From Clostridia bacterium (lineage in GTDB: Bacteria > Bacillota_A > Clostridia > Oscillospirales > SIG627): a DNA stretch of 8,950 nt. Positions 1 through 5,810 of this stretch are shown piece after piece. Where the stretch lies: assembly GCA_017508505.1 (NCBI GenBank), contig JAFVYT010000162.1:1-8950 (forward strand). The letters are read 5' to 3'. A program made the position numbers and the translations under genes. The notes below the pieces were generated by a model that saw only the letters and a list, made by a program, of their open reading frames with translations, had not been told where the DNA came from and ran no database searches. Position 1 is the stretch's first letter, and every line of letters starts with the position of its first letter.

Positions 1-37
1 AAAAAAAGCGCAGACCGCCTATTCCTATAAAACAAAA

Positions 38-80
38 GGGATTCTTTGGAATAAAACGTCCGAAGAATCCCGTTTTTTGA
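38..80 (+). terminator. Probable intrinsic terminator of a plus-strand transcript entering from the left
   Basis: A 13-bp stem pairs 38-50 (GGGATTCTTTGGA) with 59-71 (TCCGAAGAATCCC) around an 8-base loop, followed by GTTTTTTG. The one non-Watson-Crick position (47 with 62) is a U-G wobble in plus-strand RNA but an A-C mismatch in minus-strand RNA, and the T-run lies on the plus side. This favours plus-strand use, so a gene on the plus strand probably ends just left of the window and converges on the ATPase. That gene itself is not visible. Confidence 0.6.
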
Positions 81-164
81 TAAAAACAATAAAAAAACGC
101 ATTTTTTGCTACGAACAAACTTCGCCACTCGACGTACCTTTAGCGAACTGAGAGAGGTTCTGTA

Positions 165-194
165 AAAAGACTCGACCAATCGGTCGAGTCTTTT
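165..194 (-). terminator. Intrinsic terminator of the P-type ATPase gene
   Basis: A perfect 13-bp inverted repeat (165-177 AAAAGACTCGACC and 182-194 GGTCGAGTCTTTT) with a 4-base loop lies 4 bases past the ATPase stop codon. On the minus strand the stem ends in a run of five T. The A/T flanks are symmetrical, so it could also stop plus-strand transcription. This is a textbook rho-independent terminator and marks the end of the monocistronic ATPase transcript. Confidence 0.88.
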
Positions 195-198
195 GTTT

Positions 199-2856
199 TT
201 AAGAATTTTTCTTTCGTGCCAAGGTTCTTTGAATCAATTTTACGATTTCAACAATAGGAATCACCGTAATAGAAAGACCGAGACCAATGGCATATTCGGT
301 CCAGGTAATGGGCTGGAACTCGAAAAGGGCAGCGATAAAGGGAACCTCGATGACTACAGTCGTCAAGAGCAGAGCAACCGCACCGGCAAGCCAAAGCCAC
401 TTGTTCTGCTTTTTCATCGAAAAAATGGAGCCTCTGCGAGATCTGAGATTGAAGGACTGGAAGATCTCGGCCATAGAAAGCGTAAGAAACGCCATCGTAG
501 TACCGTGCTCGGGACTGTTAAAGGTGTTGACACCGATAAAATATGCAACCAAGGTAAGAATCGCAACCAAGGCACCCTGATAAAAGATATCAAATCCGAC
601 ACCGCCGGAGAAGATACCCTCCTTGGAGTCACGAGGCTTTTGCTTCATAGAGTCAGCTTCACCGTGCTCCATACCAAGAGCCAAAGCAGGAAGGCTGTCT
701 GTGATCAGGTTGATCCAAAGCAGATGAACAGGCTCAAGAATCACAAATCCCATCATCGTAGCACAGAATACCGCAATGACCTCACTCAGGTTGGAGGAAA
801 GCAGGAACTGGATCGCCTTTCTGATGTTGGCGTAAATCTTTCTGCCCTCTTCCACCGCAGAAACGATGGTAGCAAAGTTATCGTCAGCCAAAATCATATC
901 GGCAACGTTCTTCGTTACGTCCGTACCGGTAATACCCATCCCCACACCGATGTCTGCGGTTTTGATGCTGGGGGCATCGTTGACACCGTCTCCGGTCATT
1001 GCAGTTACTATCCCGCGACGCTTCCACGCGGAAACGATGCGCACCTTATGCTCGGGCTGAACGCGGGCATAAACACTGAAACGCTCGATGGCCACATCCA
1101 GTTCATCGTCGCTCATAGAATCCAAATCGGAGCCGCGCACGGCCTGGGCCTCAGATTCAAGAATGCCAAGCTCCTTGCCGATGGCAACGGCCGTATCAAT
1201 GTGGTCGCCCGTGATCATCACAACGCGAATGCTGGCACTCTTACAAGCCTCGACTGCCGCCTTTACCTCAGGACGCACGGGATCAATCATTCCGCAAAGG
1301 CCAAGGAACACAAGCTCCTTCTCGAGAGTTACGGAATCCTCCTTCTCGGGCTTGGTGTCAAGATCTCGGTACGCACAGGCAAGAACACGAAGGGCCTGAT
1401 CAGCCATATTCTTATTTTCAGCTAAGATCTCAGCCCTTTTCTCATCCGTCAAGGGATGAACGCCATCCTCGGAAAGAAAGCCGGTACACCGGCGGAGTAG
1501 CTCATCGGGAGCACCCTTGGTAAACTGAATAAGCCCTGATTCGTGCTCGTGAACGGTAGTCATCATCTTTCTGCCGGAGTCAAAAGGAACTTCGGCAACC
1601 CTGGGATAAGCATTTTTCAGATCATTCTTATCCTGCCCCTTCAAAAAGGCAAAATTCACAAGCGCACACTCAGTCGGCTCTCCGATGGCAGTTTCCTTCT
1701 CCCTGTCGTATTCGGCACCAGAGGCAAGAGCCATACCCTTGGCAAGCAAAAGCTCGTCAGTAGTCCAAGAGCGTACCACGGTCATCTTATTCTGCGTCAG
1801 AGTACCGGTCTTATCGGAACAGATAACCTGAGCACAGCCGAGCGTCTCAACGGCAGTCAGACGGCGGATCACCGCCTTTCTCTTGCTCATCTTGGTTACG
1901 CCGATGGAAAGTACGATGGTCACAACTGCGGCAAGGCCCTCAGGGATCGCCGCAACCGCAAGACTTACCGCAACCATAAATGCTTCCAGATAATCGGTAA
2001 AGGCGGGGGATGCTCCTCCGATGAATGCGCGAAGAATTTCAACGGCAAAAATCAAAACACTGATACCGAGAACGAGCCAAGTCAAAATCTTGGACAGATC
2101 GGCAAGACGACGCTGCAGAGGTGTCTCTTCATTTTGTGCTTGGGTCAACGCTCCCGCGATCTTACCCATTTCGGTATCCATACCGATAGAAGCAACGACG
2201 GCTTTTCCTCTCCCGTAAACTACGGTGCTACCCATATAGCACATATTTTTGCGGTCACCGAGAGGCACGTTATCACTCTCGGAAGAAAGAGGAGAATCGA
2301 TTTTCTCAACGGGAACGGATTCACCGGTAAGAGCAGCCTCTTCGATCTTTAAAGAAGCAGATTCCAAAATTCTGCAGTCTGCGGGAACGGAATCGCCCGC
2401 CTCAAGAAGAATCACGTCGCCGGGAACAAGATCCTCGCTCTTTACGGATTCGATCTTTCCGTCGCGAAGAACGCGCGTCGTGGCAGCGGTCATCGTCTTT
2501 AGCGCTTCAATGGCCTGTTCGGCCTTGCTCTCCTGAATAACACCGAGGATTGCATTCAACAGTACCACAACAAGGATAATAATGGAGTCTGCAAAGGACT
2601 CGGTCGAGGTAGGATCAAGATGCTTTTCCAGCACGACGGTAACGGCAGAAATAACTGCCGCAGCCAAAAGGACCAGAATCATCGGATTCATCAATTCCTT
2701 GATAAATCTCTGGAAAATCGTCTCCTTCTTTCCCTCGGCAAGCTTGTTCTTTCCCCACTTCTCACTTCTTCCCTGAATCTCGGAGGAGGAAAGTCCATCT
2801 GCAGAGGAATTCAGTTCCTTTAATACCTCTGCAGATTCAAGAAAATACGGCTTCAT
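199..2856 (-). CDS. P-type cation-transporting ATPase, calcium-translocating (P2) class; possible Mn2+ exporter
   Basis: This is a complete 885-residue integral membrane pump that uses ATP to move divalent cations across the cytoplasmic membrane. In order it shows an N-terminal cation-ATPase domain (about 5-75), membrane helices M1 (58-76) and M2 (88-110), an actuator domain with TGES (177-180), M3 (about 255-275), M4 with PEGL (305-308), the phosphorylation motif DKTGTLT (348-354, Asp348 phosphorylated), KGAP in the nucleotide domain (447-450), the hinge TGDGVNDAP (621-629), then M5-M10 (about 683-876). Residues matching SERCA calcium ligands are present: Glu306 in M4, Asn689 and Glu692 in M5, Asn716, Thr719 and Asp720 in M6, Glu797 in M8. 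The ATG at 2856 is preferred, with AGAAAGGAA at 2867-2875. An upstream GTG at 3003 would translate riboswitch sequence. The gene is monocistronic, with its own promoter, riboswitch and terminator. The family call is firm. The ion is uncertain: the protein suggests Ca2+, the leader suggests Mn2+. Confidence 0.93.
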   Translation of the reverse strand: MKPYFLESAEVLKELNSSADGLSSSEIQGRSEKWGKNKLAEGKKETIFQRFIKELMNPMILVLLAAAVISAVTVVLEKHLDPTSTESFADSIIILVVVLLNAILGVIQESKAEQAIEALKTMTAATTRVLRDGKIESVKSEDLVPGDVILLEAGDSVPADCRILESASLKIEEAALTGESVPVEKIDSPLSSESDNVPLGDRKNMCYMGSTVVYGRGKAVVASIGMDTEMGKIAGALTQAQNEETPLQRRLADLSKILTWLVLGISVLIFAVEILRAFIGGASPAFTDYLEAFMVAVSLAVAAIPEGLAAVVTIVLSIGVTKMSKRKAVIRRLTAVETLGCAQVICSDKTGTLTQNKMTVVRSWTTDELLLAKGMALASGAEYDREKETAIGEPTECALVNFAFLKGQDKNDLKNAYPRVAEVPFDSGRKMMTTVHEHESGLIQFTKGAPDELLRRCTGFLSEDGVHPLTDEKRAEILAENKNMADQALRVLACAYRDLDTKPEKEDSVTLEKELVFLGLCGMIDPVRPEVKAAVEACKSASIRVVMITGDHIDTAVAIGKELGILESEAQAVRGSDLDSMSDDELDVAIERFSVYARVQPEHKVRIVSAWKRRGIVTAMTGDGVNDAPSIKTADIGVGMGITGTDVTKNVADMILADDNFATIVSAVEEGRKIYANIRKAIQFLLSSNLSEVIAVFCATMMGFVILEPVHLLWINLITDSLPALALGMEHGEADSMKQKPRDSKEGIFSGGVGFDIFYQGALVAILTLVAYFIGVNTFNSPEHGTTMAFLTLSMAEIFQSFNLRSRRGSIFSMKKQNKWLWLAGAVALLLTTVVIEVPFIAALFEFQPITWTEYAIGLGLSITVIPIVEIVKLIQRTLARKKNS

Positions 2857-2877
2857 CGGTACGGTGTTCCTTTCTAT

Positions 2878-2909
2878 AAAAAAATAAACTCGGTACCTGC
2901 TGTACCGAG
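2878..2909 (-). terminator. Riboswitch-controlled intrinsic terminator in the ATPase leader
   Basis: On the minus strand, CTCGGTAC (2909-2902) pairs perfectly with GTACCGAG (2896-2889) around the loop AGCAG, followed by TTTATTTTTTT (2888-2878). This 8-bp stem with a T-run sits 21 bases before the ATPase start codon, so if formed it stops transcription before the gene. Its 5' arm is also the 3' arm of the competing antiterminator (2900-2924), the usual arrangement of a transcriptional riboswitch. Confidence 0.85.
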
Positions 2910-2940
2910 CAAAATCTCGTACAGCGTGGTCCTGTACAAG
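2900..2940 (-). promoter_or_regulatory. Riboswitch expression platform: anti-antiterminator and antiterminator
   Basis: Two alternative hairpins share one strand. In the first, CTTGTACAG (2940-2932) pairs with CTGTACGAG (2924-2916), nine pairs including one G-U, with loop GACCACG. In the second, the same CTGTACGAG pairs with CTCGGTACAG (2909-2900), nine pairs with one bulged G and a 6-base loop. The second destroys the terminator by taking its 5' arm. The first four bases of the first hairpin (2940-2937) are also the 3' strand of aptamer helix P1. Inferred logic: ligand stabilises P1, the first hairpin cannot form, the antiterminator forms, and the ATPase is expressed. Confidence 0.75.
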
Positions 2941-3029
2941 AGTCTGGTTATTTAAGGGGCGCCAAATCCACCGCAGGGCAGATCGTAACTGTTGACACAC
3001 CACGCAAATGCGCTAACTACTCCCTCTAG
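2937..3029 (-). promoter_or_regulatory. yybP-ykoY-type (Mn2+) riboswitch aptamer
   Basis: Read on the minus strand, the order of elements fits this class. Helix P1 is CUAGAG (3029-3024) with CUCUUG (2942-2937), with one U-U mismatch. Loop L1 is GGAGUA (3023-3018) opposite CAGA (2946-2943), the class hallmark. An inner stem pairs GUUA (3017-3014) with UAAC (2950-2947). P2 is GCGC-AUUU-GCGU (3013-3002). P3 has a lower stem GGUGU (3001-2997) with GCGCC (2962-2958), an internal loop starting GUCAACA (2996-2990), and an upper stem AUCUGCC (2983-2977) with GGUGGAU (2972-2966) capped by CUGC. Known members bind Mn2+ between L1 and L3 and often precede P-type ATPases and other metal exporters. The call rests on recalled consensus and hand folding, not a covariance search. 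Confidence 0.82.
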
Positions 3030-3037
3030 ACTTCCTC

Positions 3038-3066
3038 ATTTTACCATCAAAACAGTTGATTGTCAA
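3038..3066 (-). promoter_or_regulatory. SigA/sigma-70-type promoter of the riboswitch-ATPase transcript
   Basis: On the minus strand a perfect -35 box TTGACA (3066-3061) is followed by a 17-base spacer and the -10 box TAAAAT (3043-3038), one mismatch from TATAAT. Transcription should start near 3031-3032, just 2-3 bases before the 5' strand of aptamer helix P1 at 3029. The fit between the predicted start and the aptamer's first helix supports both calls. The -35 box lies just past the rsmG terminator stem. Confidence 0.85.
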
Positions 3067-3068
3067 GA

Positions 3069-3100
3069 AAAAGAAATTGCGAAAATTCGCAATTTCTTTT
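3069..3100 (-). terminator. Intrinsic terminator at the end of the rsmG transcript
   Basis: A perfect inverted repeat of 15-base arms (3069-3083 and 3086-3100, core TTGCGAA/TTCGCAA) lies 13 bases after the rsmG stop codon. On the minus strand it reads into TTTCTTTTTCTTG. The centre has only two unpaired bases, so the working loop is probably 4-6 bases. It separates the housekeeping operon from the riboswitch-ATPase unit, and its tail runs directly into the -35 box of the next promoter. Confidence 0.85.
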
Positions 3101-3113
3101 CTAAATACACCGA

Positions 3114-3905
3114 TTAAAGCGGTTTTTTGGTCATTTGCGACCATTTTCTCGGGTAAATCGAAGTGGTTGGCTTTTTTTTCTGTATTACGATCAAATATCG
3201 CTTAGCAGTCAGAAACGAATCGATCTTTTCCCTTTCTTCCGATGAAAAGACCAAAAGCTCCGGAAACTTCGGCGGCATCGGTATCTCCAGCACCTCTTTA
3301 CAGACCCCTCCAAGCATCGGAATCGCGCGCTTTGCAGCGTCAAGCTCCTCCGTAGCCCTTTGCCCCTTCATCGCAACAAAATACCCACCGAATTTTACAA
3401 AGGGAAGGCAAAGCTCGCAAAGCACAGGGAGGCTGGCTACTGCGCGTGAAACGCAAACGTCAAAGCGCTCACGCATCGCTCCCTTCGGCAAGGCGAGCTC
3501 TTCCCCTCTTCCCCATAAAGGTGCTACATTTCTCAAACCGAGACGAAGAGCATTTTCCTTTAAAGCTAAAATCTTCTTTTCGGTGCTGTCTATCATCGTC
3601 AAAGAAAGCTCGGGCGCTGCACAAGCCAGCGGCAAACCGGGGAAGCCACCGCCGCATCCAACGTCACAAAAGCGTGCGTCGGCAGTGAGCGCAAGCGTGA
3701 GCTCCCGACAATAGAATAAGCTCAAGGAATCGGCAATGTGCTTCAAGGCCACGTCAATAGGAGAGACAAGAGAAGTAATATTGATTCTTTGATTGGTCTC
3801 CACCACCAGATCGTAAAGCGAAGAAAGGCGCTCTCGCATCGGGGCGTTCATCTCACAAGGACAAAGAGCATCGATCAGATCAAGATATTTGGTTTCGAGC
3901 GGCAT
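3114..3905 (-). CDS. rsmG: 16S rRNA (guanine-N7)-methyltransferase RsmG (GidB)
   Basis: This cytoplasmic enzyme transfers a methyl group from S-adenosylmethionine to N7 of G527 (E. coli numbering) in the 530 loop of 16S rRNA. In this family, loss gives low-level streptomycin resistance. The 263 residues span the usual Rossmann-fold methyltransferase: the family motif around NITSL (42-46), the SAM-binding loop DVGCGGGFPG (81-90), an acidic residue for the SAM ribose at Asp106, SRAVASL (153-159), and a basic C-terminus. The family's C-terminal pattern YPRKxGxPxKxPL appears as YPRK-WSQMTK-KPL (251-263), so the usual Gly and Pro are replaced while YPRK and KPL remain. The ATG at 3905 has AAAGGG seven bases upstream and lies only 2 bases after the mnmG stop, so translation is probably coupled. 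It is the last gene of the operon, followed by a strong terminator. Confidence 0.95.
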   Translation of the reverse strand: MPLETKYLDLIDALCPCEMNAPMRERLSSLYDLVVETNQRINITSLVSPIDVALKHIADSLSLFYCRELTLALTADARFCDVGCGGGFPGLPLACAAPELSLTMIDSTEKKILALKENALRLGLRNVAPLWGRGEELALPKGAMRERFDVCVSRAVASLPVLCELCLPFVKFGGYFVAMKGQRATEELDAAKRAIPMLGGVCKEVLEIPMPPKFPELLVFSSEEREKIDSFLTAKRYLIVIQKKKPTTSIYPRKWSQMTKKPL

Positions 3906-3907
3906 CG

Positions 3908-5797
3908 TTATTCCCTTTCACTCATATTTAAGTAGATCATTAACACGGTAATGTCGGCGGGAGAAACCCCAGAAATCCGAGACGCACGACCGAGGTTTTC
4001 AGGCCTGATCAGACTAAGCTTTTGTCGAGCCTCAAGTCTCATCCCTTGTATCTGACTGTAGTCGATACCGTCCGGAATCAGCTTATTCTCCATTTTTTTA
4101 AACTGCTCCGCCTGAGCCAATTGCCTTTTGATATACCCCGCGTACTTGATTTCAATCTCAGCACGCTCGAGCACGATCGGTTCGCAATCGGGACGCATCG
4201 AGTCTACATCCTTCAGAGCCTCGTAGTGAATTCCCGGTCTGCGCAAAAGATCCGCCAGACGGACGCCACCGCTGACCGGCTGACTCCCAAGGGATATAAG
4301 AATGCGGTTTAGGGCGTCTGAGGGAGGAAGAAACGTTGATTCTGCACGAGCGATCTCTGCATCAATGAGGGCAAAAAGGGCCTTCTTTTCGGCATAACGC
4401 TCCTCCGATATCAACCCAACGCGATGTCCCTCCTCCAGAAGCCTTCGATCCGCATTGTCCTGACGAAGGATTAAGCGGTACTCACAGCGGCTGGTCATCA
4501 TCCGATAGGGTTCGTTCGTTCCTTTCGTCACCAAATCATCGATCAAGGTGCCGATATACCCCGATTCTCTGGTCAAAAGAAGGGGTGGCTTCCCCTGCAC
4601 CCGAAGGGCGGCGTTGATTCCCGCAACAAGTCCTTGACAGGCAGCTTCCTCATAGCCGCTTGTACCGTTAAACTGTCCGGCACCGTACAAGCCGGGGAAA
4701 TCCTTGAATTCAAGTGTCCCTCTGAGCTGGGTTGGATCGATACAATCATATTCAATCGCATAGGCAGTTCTCATTACCTGCGCATTTTCAAGAGCACGAA
4801 TGGAATGAAGCACCTGAATCTGCACGTCCTCGGGCAAGGAGGAGGAAAGCCCCTGTACGTAGATCTCCTTCGTATTCTTCCCCATAGGCTCAAGGAAGAG
4901 CTGGTGCCTCTCTTTATCGGGGAACCGCATCACCTTATCCTCAATGCTCGGACAATAGCGGGGCCCTGTGCTTTTAATTTTACCGGAGTATAAGGGAGAG
5001 CGATGAATGTTCTCCCGAATGATTTGATGGGTCAATTCATTTGTGTAGACAACGTAGCACTTTTTCTGTTCACGGGAGCAGAACTCCTCCCGATCGGTTC
5101 CGTAAGCAAAGGAAATCGGATTCCGATCTCCCTCCTGCACCTCACACTTGGAGTAATCAATTGAATCCGCATGGATGCGTGCAGGGGTACCGGTTTTGAA
5201 GCGACGAAATTCGATTCCGAGCCTTTCAAGGGACTCGGTTAAGAAGTTCGCAGGATAAAAATTATCGGGACCGGCGGAATAGGAGACGTCGCCGACAACA
5301 ATACTGGCATTCAAATAGGTACCTGCCGAAATGATGAGCTGAGAGGTCAAGTATCTTGCTCCAAAGCGCGTGGTGACAAAATAACCCTCCTCAGCACGCT
5401 CTACGGAGCAGATCTCCGCCTGAATCAAGCGAAGATTCCTCGTATTCTCGCAGCAATGCTTCATATAATGGTGATACGCTCTGCGGTCAGATTGATGCCG
5501 AAGGGAGTGGACGGCAGGCCCCTTCCCCAAATTCAGCATTCGACTTTGCAGAGCACAGGCATCACTGGCCCTTCCCATCTCACCGCCAAGCGCGTCGATT
5601 TCGAAAACCAGATGCCCTTTCCCTGTTCCGCCAATAGAGGGATTACAAGGCATGTTTCCTACAGCCTCGAGAGAAAGTGTGAAAAGGATCGTATCGACCC
5701 CCATCCTGGCAGAGGCCAGCGCAGCCTCAAGACCGGCGTGTCCTGCGCCGACCACGGCAACCTTGCACTGTCCCGCATCGAAAACAAAATTATCCAA
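3908..5797 (-). CDS. mnmG: tRNA uridine-5-carboxymethylaminomethyl modification enzyme MnmG (GidA)
   Basis: This is the FAD-dependent partner of MnmE. Together they add a carboxymethylaminomethyl (or aminomethyl) group to C5 of the wobble uridine U34 in a set of tRNAs, using methylene-tetrahydrofolate, FAD and NADH. With the TTG start at 5797 the protein has 629 residues, normal for the family. It shows the dinucleotide-binding GAGHAG (17-22), CNPSIGG (51-57) with the first conserved catalytic cysteine Cys51, the signature around YCPSIEDK (281-288) with the second cysteine Cys282, a second signature starting AGQFNGTSGYEE (373-384), and the C-terminal helical MnmE/tRNA-binding region. An in-frame TTG at 5824 would lie inside the end of mnmE and lacks a ribosome site. 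The TTG at 5797 has AAAGGAG six bases upstream and suits the family's short N-terminus. The gene starts 11 bases after mnmE and ends 2 bases before rsmG. Confidence 0.96.
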   Translation of the reverse strand: MDNFVFDAGQCKVAVVGAGHAGLEAALASARMGVDTILFTLSLEAVGNMPCNPSIGGTGKGHLVFEIDALGGEMGRASDACALQSRMLNLGKGPAVHSLRHQSDRRAYHHYMKHCCENTRNLRLIQAEICSVERAEEGYFVTTRFGARYLTSQLIISAGTYLNASIVVGDVSYSAGPDNFYPANFLTESLERLGIEFRRFKTGTPARIHADSIDYSKCEVQEGDRNPISFAYGTDREEFCSREQKKCYVVYTNELTHQIIRENIHRSPLYSGKIKSTGPRYCPSIEDKVMRFPDKERHQLFLEPMGKNTKEIYVQGLSSSLPEDVQIQVLHSIRALENAQVMRTAYAIEYDCIDPTQLRGTLEFKDFPGLYGAGQFNGTSGYEEAACQGLVAGINAALRVQGKPPLLLTRESGYIGTLIDDLVTKGTNEPYRMMTSRCEYRLILRQDNADRRLLEEGHRVGLISEERYAEKKALFALIDAEIARAESTFLPPSDALNRILISLGSQPVSGGVRLADLLRRPGIHYEALKDVDSMRPDCEPIVLERAEIEIKYAGYIKRQLAQAEQFKKMENKLIPDGIDYSQIQGMRLEARQKLSLIRPENLGRASRISGVSPADITVLMIYLNMSERE

Positions 5798-5803
5798 GCT
5801 AAT

Positions 5804-5810
5804 CTCCTTT
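5804..5810 (-). promoter_or_regulatory. Ribosome binding site deciding the mnmG TTG start
   Basis: AAAGGAG on the minus strand ends six bases before the TTG at 5797. Its first two bases are the last two bases of the mnmE TAA stop (5811-5809), so a ribosome ending mnmE stands on the mnmG site. No ATG or GTG lies in frame between this site and the FAD-binding motif, which leaves TTG as the best start. Confidence 0.75.

Noticed and set aside
193..1425. Long open frame on the plus strand
   Set aside because: It lies wholly antisense to the ATPase gene, has no recognisable domain and begins inside the terminator. It is a shadow of codon bias on the real strand.
1543..2352. Open frame on the plus strand inside the ATPase gene
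   Set aside because: It is antisense to conserved P-type ATPase motifs and its translation resembles no known family.
2857..3003. N-terminal extension of the ATPase by 49 residues from a GTG at 3003
   Set aside because: It would translate the aptamer and the terminator stem, and has no ribosome site. The ATG at 2856 with AGAAAGGAA upstream fits the family N-terminus.
2881..3031. Other metal riboswitches (NiCo/czcD, M-box) or a T-box for this leader
   Set aside because: The GGAGUA and GUCAAC loops and helix order fit yybP-ykoY. I do not see the recalled NiCo or M-box sequence elements, nor a T-box sequence.
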